Below, in pieces: positions 7,876 to 16,417 of a stretch of 64,000 bases of DNA. The position numbers and the translations under genes are program-made. The stretch is from assembly GCA_963772965.1 (NCBI GenBank), contig CAVYZU010000006.1:124001-188000 (forward strand). Direction: 5' to 3'. Under the pieces are notes generated by a model. The model saw nothing but the letters and a program-made list of their open reading frames with translations, searched no databases and was not told the DNA's origin. This DNA is from AP-15 sp963772965. GTDB taxonomy: Bacteria > Pseudomonadota > Alphaproteobacteria > ATCC43930 > CGMCC-115725. How positions within the stretch are numbered: position 1 is the stretch's first letter; every line of letters begins with the position of its first letter.

Positions 7876-8050
7876 TTAGCACCTTCCCATCTTCTGGCAG
7901 CCGAACGAAGGTGGAAGATGCTAAGATTTTGCGGTAGGAGCACCTTTCGCATATTGGCGTAAGTCATTGAGAATGCACCTATGCTCGCGATGGCCGTTTT
8001 AACGTCTTAGCACCATGAAATTTGATCTCGATCTACTGGAAAGATGCTAA
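7876..8050. promoter_or_regulatory. Repeated inverted motif upstream of the phage HTH gene
   Basis: TTAGCACC occurs at 7876-7883 and 8007-8014. AAGATGCTAA occurs at 7915-7924 and 8041-8050. The shared core TTAGCA/TGCTAA is arranged as two inverted pairs. The last copy overlaps the stop codon of the ATPase gene. The arrangement suggests operator sites for the adjacent HTH protein or a phage repressor; no binding evidence exists here. Confidence 0.4.
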
Positions 8051-9174
8051 TCGGGGTTGAAGTTGTTAATCCTGGCGGGCAATTGCCAAGACCACGCCTT
8101 ACCGGCTTTTTGCGGCTTGATCCCGAGTTGTTTTTGCGCGAGCCGCACGGTTCCCCATGCATGGCCGTGAGCTTCGGCCGCGCTTTTGACTTCCTTGTGC
8201 GGGCGCGGCCCCGGCTGGAGGAATTCTCGCAGAAAGGCCCCAGCGTCGGCTTGGGCGCTTTGTTTTTTCTGGTTCAGCAACTCGCTCGGTTTGCCGCTCA
8301 GCTTGACGCCCCAAGCGATCCGTTGAGCTGAGAAATCGTAGCCATCGAGCGGTTGTTGATGCATCGTGTATTCGATCGCGCCGCCCGTGGGGCCAATATT
8401 CGACGCGATCCGCACCAAGCGACGCTGAAATCCGTCGTCATCGGCTGTGGCAGCGAGCACCACGCGAGGCAGTGCGCCGAAAGCAAGCGAGCCAGTGACG
8501 CGCTCAACCGGGTCGCGGTCGGCGGTCCCTTTTGTAAAATGTGTGATACCGATTAGCGCGATGCCGCGATCTTCAGCAAATTCAACCAATGGCTGTAGCC
8601 CGCGACGCGTCTCGGTGTTTTTGTGACTGTCGGAACCTGCCGGGAGAGCCAACACGATCGGATCGATGACGACAAGCAGCAACTCGGGGAGCTGTTTTGC
8701 CATCTCGATCAGCGCGGGAATATCGGTGCTGGGGTCGAACGGCCTGCTTATCCCGCCTGAAACGATGTTTTTTATCGGGTAAATTCGCCCGATGTCGCCA
8801 CCAGCGGCGACGAAACGGGGAAGTATCGTGTCCTCAACGCCATCCTCGCCGCTCCATATCATCACGTCGCCGAGCGGTGCGGCCGAGCCGTCAGGCCATG
8901 TGTCTTTTGACGACACTCTGGCCATCAGGTCGAACGTGATAGTTGACTTCCCGGCGGCTTTTTGCCCGGCAAGCAAATGTAGTTTGCCGCGCGCCAGCCA
9001 GCCGGGCCACAACCACTCGATTTTCTTCAATGCGAAATCCTTTCCGCTTTGGAGCGCTATCGCGGCGGCGTCATGCCCGTTGCCCGTGGACTTCTTGCCG
9101 GCGATGCTCGCGTTGTATTGTTCTTCCGCGGCTGCAGCTCTCGGATCATTTTCAAGCCATGACTCGCCGGACAT
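8047..9174 (-). CDS. Phage RecA-fold ATPase (RepA/AAA_25-like), likely replication protein
   Basis: The protein has 375 residues. A Walker A motif is visible at about residue 72 (AGQKAAGKST) and a Walker B at about 170 (LLLVVIDPIV), with WSGEDG between them. This is the layout of RepA-like hexameric helicase or AAA_25 proteins found next to prim-pol primases in phages and plasmids. The C-terminus (after about 300) looks like a winged-helix region. It overlaps the primase gene by 23 bp, supporting a joint role in phage DNA replication. Confidence 0.75.
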   Translation of the reverse strand: MSGESWLENDPRAAAAEEQYNASIAGKKSTGNGHDAAAIALQSGKDFALKKIEWLWPGWLARGKLHLLAGQKAAGKSTITFDLMARVSSKDTWPDGSAAPLGDVMIWSGEDGVEDTILPRFVAAGGDIGRIYPIKNIVSGGISRPFDPSTDIPALIEMAKQLPELLLVVIDPIVLALPAGSDSHKNTETRRGLQPLVEFAEDRGIALIGITHFTKGTADRDPVERVTGSLAFGALPRVVLAATADDDGFQRRLVRIASNIGPTGGAIEYTMHQQPLDGYDFSAQRIAWGVKLSGKPSELLNQKKQSAQADAGAFLREFLQPGPRPHKEVKSAAEAHGHAWGTVRLAQKQLGIKPQKAGKAWSWQLPARINNFNPD

Positions 9175-10006
9175 GCCGCGCCTCCCGCGGGTGTGCTTCG
9201 CCAGCGCTGAAGGCGCGTCTCACCTTTAAGTCGATTTCCTCAGGGCGCCACGGCCAAGCGGGGTCATGGTCAGGCATTCGATTGCCCGCGCGCAGCAATG
9301 CCGATAGCGCAATTGCGTTCGGAACGGCCCCGGCACCCGCTAACGCTCCGATTGAAAAGCTTTCTGCGTTAAGGGTGCGCTCTTGCTGCCCTGGCCCAGC
9401 GCTCGCGATGGCGTTGCAGGCGGCCTCGATTGCCGCTCTGCCATATGGGCTGAGTCCGGTTACTGGGCGAACCGGCTCTATCGAGACGGGCCGCGACAGT
9501 TTTGGTGGCCACAGCCAATCCGGCGCGGGCGCCATCGCAACGGTATCGAAATTATGCTGCGGGTCCCACTCGTAACCCGAGCTCGCCGACGGCAAGATCA
9601 CGTAGCCGCCACTGGCGCGCACGTCGAGGCCGGCACCAAGCACGCCGGCCGAGTTCTTCAGCTCGCGATCACCGGCATCGAAGTAGACGTGCAACCCACC
9701 GCTCGCGGTATGGACCATCGAAGTCGATGGCAGGACGATGCCAAGGTCTTCGATACTATCGAAGCCGTTTGCCCGGGAATCCTTCACGTCGACATCGAAC
9801 ACGACGCGCCCGGACACCTTACCCGTCGGCATGCCGATCAGCGCATCGGGCCAGCGCTGCCACCACGCGGTGATAACCCCCGGATCGCAAGTTGCGTCGT
9901 GAAAGCCCCGCGGCGTGTACGGCTGTTTGCGTCTTGGCTCAGCCGAGATGCAAGGGAACACGGGAACGGCGTGGGCGTAGGCGAGCGCCATCTTGACCGG
10001 GCTCAC
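9152..10006 (-). CDS. Phage bifunctional primase/polymerase (prim-pol) domain protein
   Basis: The protein has 284 residues and a GTG start that overlaps the preceding stop (GTGA). The N-terminus matches the prim-pol family: AYAHAVPVFPC, KQPYTPRGFHDAT, the metal-site motif VVFDVDVKD, HTASGGLHVYF and GLDVRASGGYVILPSA. These enzymes make primers for DNA replication. The C-terminal part is helical and ends just inside the ATPase gene. Primase plus RecA-fold ATPase suggests the phage encodes its own initiation of replication. Confidence 0.8.
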   Translation of the reverse strand: MSPVKMALAYAHAVPVFPCISAEPRRKQPYTPRGFHDATCDPGVITAWWQRWPDALIGMPTGKVSGRVVFDVDVKDSRANGFDSIEDLGIVLPSTSMVHTASGGLHVYFDAGDRELKNSAGVLGAGLDVRASGGYVILPSASSGYEWDPQHNFDTVAMAPAPDWLWPPKLSRPVSIEPVRPVTGLSPYGRAAIEAACNAIASAGPGQQERTLNAESFSIGALAGAGAVPNAIALSALLRAGNRMPDHDPAWPWRPEEIDLKVRRAFSAGEAHPREARHVRRVMA

Positions 10007-10329
10007 GGTGCACCATCGAGCGCGTCAGGATGTTCAAGCCGCACCGCCGCGACGACCGACCGGCTGAAGCCTTGGGACAATTCTCGATTTCGCCATTCGA
10101 GAACTGTGGAATAAGCTATCTTGTTGTTTGCATCGCGTTTCGCTGTGCCGTCCGGGTCAACTTGCGGTCGGCTCGGCAGTATTGCCCAAGCGCCGCTGCT
10201 GCCGCAGAAAACTGCAACGTCGTGGATTTTCAATCCTATAGGGAGTTCAACAGTCGCGAACCCGCGCAAATTGTTCTTGCGGAGCGGCCGAAAGGCGACA
10301 AGTCGCAGTCGCGGGCGCTCGCCACTCAT
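10003..10329 (-). CDS. SpoVG-like/phage DNA-metabolism-associated protein, 108 aa
   Basis: The ATG at 10327-10329 overlaps the preceding TGA. The sequence has a beta-rich core (RGFATVELPIGLKIHDVAVF, then WAILPSRPQ) that resembles small SpoVG-like proteins often found beside phage replication genes. The C-terminal part (STVLEWRNRELSQGFSRSVV) is helical. The assignment is by pattern only; a single-strand DNA-binding role is possible but not shown. Confidence 0.5.
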   Translation of the reverse strand: MSGERPRLRLVAFRPLRKNNLRGFATVELPIGLKIHDVAVFCGSSGAWAILPSRPQVDPDGTAKRDANNKIAYSTVLEWRNRELSQGFSRSVVAAVRLEHPDALDGAP

Positions 10330-10529
10330 GGCCGCGATCCCCATAGCTCGCGCGCGGCCCGCAACTGAGTTGCAGTCGGCCGCCTCGGGACTTGCCTCCG
10401 GACGCGGCTTGGTTTAGAGGGTGGCCCGCTTGTGTTCGCGTTAGCTCCATCAATTCCAGCGGTCCTTGCCGGGCCGCTGGATCGACGGCTAGGGGCTGGC
10501 GGCCCGGTGCCCCGGTCGGGATCGGTCAT
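10326..10529 (-). CDS. Small basic disordered phage protein, 67 aa
   Basis: The ATG at 10527-10529 shares a base with the stop of the upstream gene (TGATG). The protein is rich in Pro, Ser, Arg and Thr and ends in a short helix (TATQLRAARELWGSRP). Overlapping start and stop at both ends support translation. Low complexity prevents a family call. Confidence 0.4.
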   Translation of the reverse strand: MTDPDRGTGPPAPSRRSSGPARTAGIDGANANTSGPPSKPSRVRRQVPRRPTATQLRAARELWGSRP

Positions 10530-10732
10530 CACGCCGCCCCTCGCGTGAGCCGCGCGTAATGCTCGCGCAATACTGTCCGACTGGCGATCCACAAGTTGCC
10601 ATCTTTACCAGCCGGGATGATTTTGTTTTCTAATTTATAGTATGTTCTGCGCGGCGTTTCGCCGATCTCTTCGGCGATCTTGGCAACGCCTCTCAATAGA
10701 TCGTCGGCGAGCGCCTGAGAAGTGGTTGTCAT
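10529..10732 (-). CDS. Excisionase/MerR-like small DNA-binding protein, 67 aa
   Basis: The sequence LRGVAKIAEEIGETPRRTYY followed by KLENKIIPAGKDGNLWIASR resembles the winged HTH of phage excisionases or AlpA-like proteins: helix-turn-helix, then a wing ending in a basic residue. It is the first gene of the early operon and is preceded by two palindromic 20-bp repeats, so it may act as an early regulator, excisionase or both. Confidence 0.55.
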   Translation of the reverse strand: MTTTSQALADDLLRGVAKIAEEIGETPRRTYYKLENKIIPAGKDGNLWIASRTVLREHYARLTRGAA

Positions 10733-10805
10733 CGAAGTAAACCATCCGCTTTCGTTGTCTGCGGATGATGTAGCGTCTGTTGCGGCCTCTTCCTAAATCT
10801 TCAAT

Positions 10806-10854
10806 GGGAAGCAAGCCGCTTACGTCTCAACTTTGGGAAGTAAGCCGCTTACGT
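10806..10854. repeat. Two direct 20-bp repeats with palindromic core GTAAGCCGCTTAC
   Basis: GGGAAGCAAGCCGCTTACGT at 10806-10825 and GGGAAGTAAGCCGCTTACGT at 10835-10854 differ at one base and are spaced 29 bp start to start. The second copy contains the perfect palindrome GTAAGC-C-GCTTAC. They lie 74-122 bp upstream of the excisionase-like gene, where operator or replication-iteron sites would be expected. Confidence 0.55.
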
Positions 10855-11409
10855 ATCGCGGTGCCCCAATAATTCTTACGAAACGCGTCAGTCCCGATCG
10901 GTATTTGTACACCGTTGCTGATCAGACGATTGTACGCAATTTTCGCAGGTAGATCGGGCTCTTTCTGATAAAGCGTTTGGGCCGCATCAAGGATGCCGGG
11001 CATGAGCTTTGATCTAGTGCCGCCCTTGCGACCGTCTTGCTGTCTCAGCTCACGAAGCAGCTGAAACGCCTCTTGCTTAACAACAGCTGCCTGCGCCGCA
11101 GCGGCTTTGACTTTATCTTGTTCGTTGAATGCGGCGTGTTCCTGAAGGCTCGAATTCGACCCATTCTATGTGATGGCGCGCGGCTTCTAATTCGTCCCAG
11201 AGGGCCGCATCAGAGAGGGCCTCCAATTTGCGACGGTAAGCCTCCGCACTGACCAAAAACAGAACACAACCGAAATTTTCGTAGCAGATTGCCTCTAGTA
11301 GCGGCCTGTCGCCGAGGCCATCAGCCAATGGCGACGCTCTGTCCCGTTTGTCGCCGTAAAACCCTGATCGCGCCAGCACCAGCGCATCTATGCTTTCTAG
11401 CCGGTTCAT
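10827..11409 (-). pseudogene. Phage protein gene apparently split by a +1 frameshift
   Basis: The first frame (start 11409) gives 98 residues ending in an unnatural Arg-rich tail and stops at 11113. A second minus-strand frame with good coding character overlaps it and continues to TGA at 10827-10829, with EHAAFNEQDKVKAAAAQAAV and a basic C-terminus (FRKNYWGTAIRKRLTSQS). That second frame has no suitable start of its own. Joining the frames near 11141-11160 gives one protein of about 190 residues: ...HHIEWVEFEPS then QEHAAFNEQ. No family is recognised. The break could be a real mutation, a programmed shift, or an indel error. Confidence 0.55.
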
Positions 11410-11601
11410 TGCGCCTCCGCTGACGCTCCGCAGGAAATGGTCACGGCGGAAGCCCGGTGCGGTACCGGACGTGTCGGGCCGTCGCCCTATCCGCCGCTGA
11501 TCGGCCAGATAGTATGTTGCAAGTCATGTTGCAAGTAGCCAACGGTAGCCGTTGGGAACCCGCAGAAATGCTCGGGTGCGATTGAGGTGCCCTGCGACAT
11601 G

Positions 11602-11623
11602 AAAAAAACCGCTACGGGAGCGG
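11602..11623 (-). terminator. Rho-independent terminator of tRNA-Phe
   Basis: On the minus strand a 5-bp stem CCGCT/AGCGG with a 5-nt loop is followed by seven T residues. It lies about 40 bp downstream of the tRNA-Phe 3' end, in the correct orientation. Confidence 0.75.
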
Positions 11624-11661
11624 CCTAATCATCTAATGGCTTGATGTTTAGTGAGAATTTA

Positions 11662-11737
<76 letters not shown>

Positions 11738-12037
11738 GCACCAGCGAGCGGCGCTTATAGAGGATCGGGCTTGTACCTGTCCAGCCCACCCGACCGGCGA
11801 ACAGCGAAATCGGCCACCGCGCCATGGGGGGTTGTAAGTTGCTTCGGGCAGCATCGCGCACCGGCTCGGCCTGCCCCCTTTGTCCAAAAACGAGCAAGCG
11901 GCGGACCCTCGGCCGCCGTCATCGACAATGAAAGTCCCGGAGCCGAGTTCGCCCAAATTGCGGCGGATAAGCCCATTCGGGGATCCTCCTTCCCATAATG
12001 ACTGCTTCGGAGCACCGATGTGCCGAGCGGCAGCGCA
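11738..12037. other. Intergenic region between tRNA-Phe and recA
   Basis: Nothing with convincing coding or structural signal is seen in these 300 bases. Short open frames lack family resemblance and suitable starts. The promoter of the minus-strand tRNA-Phe gene should lie at the left end of this stretch, but no clear -35/-10 pair was identified. Confidence 0.5.
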
Positions 12038-13108
12038 TCATTCGTCGGCGGCGACCGCCTCGCCCGGTGTCGCCATCATCGCCTCGGCAACGAGACCGGC
12101 ATTGGCACGGATCGCGCGCTCGATTGCTTCCCCGACTTCAGCATGCTCACGCAGATAGCTCTTTGCGTTTTCACGCCCTTGGCCAACGCGTTGGCCCTCA
12201 TAGGAAAACCACGACCCCGATTTCTCGACGACCCCTGCCTGAACACCGAGATCAATCAGCTCGCCGCGTTTAGAGATGCCTTCGCCATACATGATGTCAA
12301 AATCGACAACCTTGAACGGCGGCGCCATCTTGTTCTTGACAACTTTGACCCGGGTCTGATTACCGGTCACTTGGTCGCGCTCCTTGATGGCTCCGATGCG
12401 TCGGATGTCGAGCCGAACCGAGGCGTAGAATTTGAGCGCGTTGCCGCCGGTTGTCGTCTCCGGATTTCCGAACATGACGCCGATCTTGTAGCGAATCTGA
12501 TTGATGAAGACGACAATCGTGCGCGACCGGGAGATCGAACCGGTCAGCTTACGCAAAGCCTGGCTCATCAGCCGGGCTTGCAGCCCCATATGACTGTCGC
12601 CCATTTCGCCTTCGAGTTCGGCGCGCGGCACGAGGGCCGCGACCGAATCGATGACGAGCACATCGATAGCACCGGAGCGCACCAGGGTATCGGCGATTTC
12701 GAGCGCCTGCTCGCCGGCATCGGGTTGCGAGATCAACAAATCGTCGACATTGACCCCAAGCTTGCGGGCATAGGCCGGGTCGAGCGCGTGCTCGGCATCG
12801 ATAAACGCACAAGTGCCGCCGGCGCGCTGACCTTCGGCGATCACGTGCAGCGCAAGCGTTGTCTTGCCCGAGCTTTCCGGCCCGTAGATTTCAACGATAC
12901 GGCCGCGCGGCAGACCACCGATGCCAAGTGCGATATCGAGTCCAAGCGAGCCGGTCGAGATCACCTCGGCTTCAGCCGCAGTCTCATGCGAGCCGAGCTT
13001 CATGATCGAGCCCTTGCCAAAAGCACGCTCAATCTGTCCGAGGGCCGCATCCAAAGCCCGCTGCTTGTCCATCGCTTCCTTATCCAACAGGCGCAGTGCT
13101 GTCTGCAT
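12038..13108 (-). CDS. recA: Recombinase RecA
   Basis: The protein has 356 residues, the normal length. It shows the N-terminal helix (ALDAALGQIERAFGKGSIMK), Walker A GPESSGKTT at about 76-84, VLVIDSVAALVPRAELEGEM with Walker B, and loop L2 region FINQIRYKIGVMFGNPETTT with GGNALKFYAS. RecA forms filaments on single-stranded DNA for homologous repair and triggers LexA self-cleavage. It begins only 15 bp after the cckA stop, so its promoter must lie inside the 3' end of cckA, where a LexA-box-like site is visible. Start chosen at MQTALRLL, as in other alphaproteobacteria. Confidence 0.99.
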   Translation of the reverse strand: MQTALRLLDKEAMDKQRALDAALGQIERAFGKGSIMKLGSHETAAEAEVISTGSLGLDIALGIGGLPRGRIVEIYGPESSGKTTLALHVIAEGQRAGGTCAFIDAEHALDPAYARKLGVNVDDLLISQPDAGEQALEIADTLVRSGAIDVLVIDSVAALVPRAELEGEMGDSHMGLQARLMSQALRKLTGSISRSRTIVVFINQIRYKIGVMFGNPETTTGGNALKFYASVRLDIRRIGAIKERDQVTGNQTRVKVVKNKMAPPFKVVDFDIMYGEGISKRGELIDLGVQAGVVEKSGSWFSYEGQRVGQGRENAKSYLREHAEVGEAIERAIRANAGLVAEAMMATPGEAVAADE

Positions 13109-13123
13109 GCCGAGGCCCTCCGT

Positions 13124-15541
13124 TTATTTCACAGCCGGCGCTGCCGTGCAACGCGAGGCAGCAGGTGTAATGTACCTCTTTTGTTCGATTAGGCAATCCG
13201 AAATTTCCGAATGCGCAATATGGGCCGCCGTCACTTCCTTAACCTTAAGTGCCAACTGCTTCAAGTTGAACGGTTTTGGTAAAAAGTGAATATCACGCTC
13301 GCTGTCGAGGCGCTGACGGAATCCATCTTCGGCGTAACCGGAAATAAAGATCACCTTGATATCTGGATCGATCGCCCGCAGCTCACCGATTACAGTCGGC
13401 CCGTCCATCTGCGGCATGACAACGTCGGTAATTACCAAATCGACGCGCTCAGTCGCGTTGCGGGCAATTTCGAGCGCAACCTCTCCGCTCCTGGCTTCCA
13501 GCACCCGGTAACCTTTGTTGCGTAGGGCGCGCGCGCTGAACATGCGGACGGCATCGTCGTCTTCAACGAGCATGATCGTACAATTCCCGGTCAGGTCCCG
13601 CGGGACGGCAGGGTCGGCAGCATCGAGCCGAGGTTCATGCGCGGCAGCGCGGCGCGGCAGATAGATGGCAAACCTTGTGCCGCGGCCCAGGATACTGTCG
13701 ACAAAAATAAACCCGTAGGTTTGTTTAACAATGCCATAAACCGTCGAAAGGCCGAGACCGGTACCGCGGCCAACCTCTTTTGTCGAAAAAAACGGCTCGA
13801 AAATTCGCGGCAATTGACCGGCGGCGATACCGAGCCCGGTATCGGCGACCTCGATCAAAACATACTCTCCCGGAGGCATGATCTCGGCCCCGTGGCGGAC
13901 GGCATGCTCTTGAAGCGAATTCCTAGTGCGGATCGTCAATCTGCCGCCAGCTGGCATAGCGTCCCGGGCATTGACCGCAAGGTTAATGATCACCTGTTCG
14001 AATTGGCTCTGATCGGCCCTAACGCGACCGAGATCTGATCCGTGGTCAAATTCGAGTTCAATATTCTCGCCAATCAACCGGCGCAGCAAATCGGACAACT
14101 CGCTCAGCACATCAGTGATTTCGAGCACCCGAGGCTGGAGGGTCTGCTGGCGCGAAAACGCCAGCAGCTGGCGTACGAGATTGGCCGCGCGATTCGCGTT
14201 CTGCTTGATCTGCATGATATCGGGAAAGGCAGGGTCGCCTGGCCGCGAGCGCAATAGCAGCAAATCACAAAACCCGATCATCGCTGTTAACAGATTATTG
14301 AAGTCGTGCGCAATCCCGCCAGCAAGCTGACCGAGAGCCTGCATTTTCAGCGACTGCGCGATTTGCGTCTCGAGGTGCTTTTGATCGGTAACGTCCGTGA
14401 AATAGACTGTAAACGCTTCAGCCGAAATTTTCCTGGGCGCCACGCCTGGAGCAATACCCGGCGCCGGAGCACTCACCGGAAAAATTACCTGCTCCTGCAC
14501 TTCGGGACCGCCCAGAGGGCTAAGCGACAACAGCATGGTTCGCGCACCCATCCGAACCTCGGCGCGCGCGCTGTTCTCGGCTCCGTCTGCTGCGGCGGCG
14601 AGCGCCGCGGCAACCCCGGCTCCGTCCTCCGGACTTGACAAGTCAATCAGCCGGCGGCCGATCAGCGTATCTTCGGGCACATCAAGCAATTCACCGAGAG
14701 CCGGGTTTGCGCCGATGAAGCGGCCCGAGCAATCGACCACGGCAATTCCGATGGGTGCATCGGCAAAAAAATGTTGAGAACAAAGGCGCGTTCTTAGATC
14801 GCTTGCGGCTGGCGCCGGCAGTGCTGGGTTAAGGAAAGATACCGCGCCGCGGCCGTCCTCCACTTTTGACTTGCCCACGGCCGCGTCCGGCTCCGCGATC
14901 ACATACCCTGATAAGGGGGCTGGGGCGCCAACCTCGCGGACCGTCCACAGTTGGTATCTCGCATGCCCGATCCCGGCTTCAACCGATATCTCAAAATGGC
15001 GCAGCCGCCCGCCACTCGTCAGCTGTAACTCCACGCTTCCGGATGCGACTACGCCGGCCGCTGCTCTCTCGCGCAATGAACGGAACACAGTCGCCGCTTC
15101 AGGGCTCGCCACAGCACGCTCGACCATATCGAGCGAGGCTTCGGCCTCGCCGGCAAAAAGACGCGCGAATGCAATGTTACTTTGCACGACACGGCCATCG
15201 GCGGCAGCAATCAATTGCGCCGCGGGCGCGCCGTCGAACGCCCGGCCCAGCACATCGAGCCATGCCTCGGCACGCGCCCCGCCCCGAGCCGTGTCCACTG
15301 TTGCGATCATGACAACTGCGAGGCTGATCAGCGCGATCGACAGCCGCCAGCCGGCAGATCCGGCAATGCTAAGGGGGATACCCGCAGCTACGGCGGCGCC
15401 GGCGATTGCCTCGAGCCAAGACGATGCCTGCGTTAGACGATGCCGATAACCCCACGCGAGGCGAATTGCCGTCAACAAACCCGAGTTGAATGCTTCACCC
15501 GCTCGCCCAGCGTTGACGACTTCTCCCGTTTCGAGAAGCAT
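13124..15541 (-). CDS. cckA: Hybrid sensor histidine kinase CckA
   Basis: The protein has 805 residues. It has two transmembrane segments at about 42-86, two PAS-like regions (about 105-200 and 260-385), a HisKA domain with the phospho-acceptor His in GGIAHDFNNLLTAMIGF (about 412), an HATPase domain (N-box INLAVNARDAM, then VADTGLGI and GRGTGLGLST), and a C-terminal receiver with Asp about 706 in DLVITDVVMPQMDG. This order and the His-box match CckA, which phosphorylates ChpT and so CtrA and CpdR. The C-terminus has about 30 extra residues past the receiver, running through the recA promoter region. Confidence 0.9.
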   Translation of the reverse strand: MLLETGEVVNAGRAGEAFNSGLLTAIRLAWGYRHRLTQASSWLEAIAGAAVAAGIPLSIAGSAGWRLSIALISLAVVMIATVDTARGGARAEAWLDVLGRAFDGAPAAQLIAAADGRVVQSNIAFARLFAGEAEASLDMVERAVASPEAATVFRSLRERAAAGVVASGSVELQLTSGGRLRHFEISVEAGIGHARYQLWTVREVGAPAPLSGYVIAEPDAAVGKSKVEDGRGAVSFLNPALPAPAASDLRTRLCSQHFFADAPIGIAVVDCSGRFIGANPALGELLDVPEDTLIGRRLIDLSSPEDGAGVAAALAAAADGAENSARAEVRMGARTMLLSLSPLGGPEVQEQVIFPVSAPAPGIAPGVAPRKISAEAFTVYFTDVTDQKHLETQIAQSLKMQALGQLAGGIAHDFNNLLTAMIGFCDLLLLRSRPGDPAFPDIMQIKQNANRAANLVRQLLAFSRQQTLQPRVLEITDVLSELSDLLRRLIGENIELEFDHGSDLGRVRADQSQFEQVIINLAVNARDAMPAGGRLTIRTRNSLQEHAVRHGAEIMPPGEYVLIEVADTGLGIAAGQLPRIFEPFFSTKEVGRGTGLGLSTVYGIVKQTYGFIFVDSILGRGTRFAIYLPRRAAAHEPRLDAADPAVPRDLTGNCTIMLVEDDDAVRMFSARALRNKGYRVLEARSGEVALEIARNATERVDLVITDVVMPQMDGPTVIGELRAIDPDIKVIFISGYAEDGFRQRLDSERDIHFLPKPFNLKQLALKVKEVTAAHIAHSEISDCLIEQKRYITPAASRCTAAPAVK
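13172..13186 (-). promoter_or_regulatory. Candidate LexA (SOS) box for recA inside cckA 3' end
   Basis: On the minus strand the sequence is GAAC-AAAAGAG-GTAC. The alphaproteobacterial LexA box is a direct repeat GAAC-N7-GAAC, so this is a match with one differing base. It lies 64-78 nt upstream of the recA ATG. The spacing suits repression of a recA promoter embedded in the end of cckA. Confidence 0.55.
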
Positions 15542-15557
15542 AATTCTCGCCTAAAAA

Positions 15558-15570
15558 CGGTTAATAACCG
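15558..15570. promoter_or_regulatory. Palindrome CGGTTAATAACCG upstream of cckA
   Basis: A perfect 13-bp palindrome centred 23 bp before the cckA start codon. It contains TTAA, half of a CtrA-type site (TTAA-N7-TTAA), but no second TTAA at the right distance was seen. It may be an operator or simply lie in the leader. Confidence 0.3.
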
Positions 15571-15682
15571 CTTCACTCTACCAGAGATCGGCGAGAGGGC
15601 AATCCTTAATGTTCTAACTTTGTTTCAAATATGCGCCCCTTCCAGCCGCTGAGTGTCCGGTTCGGCAGACGCCCGCGGCAAC

Positions 15683-16099
15683 TCAATCGTCGCGATGGGT
15701 GCGCTCCATTCTTTCATGGCGCTCCTGGGCCTCGATCGTCAGGGTGGCGATCGGCCGAGCTTCGAGACGGCGGATACCGATCGGCTCATCGGTCTCTTCG
15801 CAATAGCCGTAAGTGCCATCGGCGATCCTTTCGAGCGCAGCATCAATTTTGGAAATCAGCTTTCGCTCCCGCGCTCGCGTGCGCAGTTCGATCGACCGCT
15901 CCGCCTCGAGCGCCGCGCGATCGGTCAGATCTGGCTTGAGCAAGCTTTCCTCTTTCAGGTGCTGCAATATGTCGGCGGATTCGGCGAGCAGCAATTCACG
16001 CCAACGCAGCAGTTTCTGTCGAAAGTATTCGACCTGGAGCGGGCTCATAAACTCTTCGTCGTCGGACGGGTGATAACCTGGCGGAAGCGATGGGCGCAT
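15683..16099 (-). CDS. dksA: DksA/TraR-family RNA polymerase-binding factor, single-Cys type
   Basis: The protein has 138 residues from the ATG at 16097-16099; an upstream in-frame ATG would add an unconserved extension. It has a long coiled coil (LRWRELLLAESADILQHLKE onward, with RKLISKIDAALERI) and a C-terminal globular region YGYCEETDEPIGIRRLEARP. The coiled-coil tip has the acidic residues typical of DksA. Of the usual four zinc Cys only one (GYC) remains, as in the thiol-independent alphaproteobacterial DksA types. It modulates transcription initiation with ppGpp. Confidence 0.85.
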   Translation of the reverse strand: MRPSLPPGYHPSDDEEFMSPLQVEYFRQKLLRWRELLLAESADILQHLKEESLLKPDLTDRAALEAERSIELRTRARERKLISKIDAALERIADGTYGYCEETDEPIGIRRLEARPIATLTIEAQERHERMERTHRDD

Positions 16100-16417
16100 C
16101 GGTCTTCCCGAAACCGGTGAAAAGCGGCCCGGAGTATATGAATCGCCCGGTTGTGCTTCAAGCGCGAGAATCGCATGGAGCACCTTGATTTGGCACATCT
16201 TTCTGCATAGCGGCAACGGCCGCTCCAATATCTCGGCGGGCTGCTAGGGATGCCGCCCCGCGTGAAATTCGCAAGCTCGCGCAAGTGAGGCATTTGTTGA
16301 CGATGGGTTTATGCTTGCATTCAACCGTTTATTGAAAAGGTATTAATCGGCAGTAGGCCAGATTTCTGTTAGATTGACTTAGGAGTTCTTTAATTTGTGC
16401 TGGTCTACTCTAGCGCC
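16100..16417. other. Divergent promoter region between dksA and sciP
   Basis: No gene is seen in these 318 bases. The right half is AT-rich (TTTATTGAAAAGGTATTAATC and TTGACTTAGGAG), as expected for promoters of sciP (plus) and dksA (minus). No full CtrA site (TTAA-N7-TTAA) was found. Confidence 0.45.
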
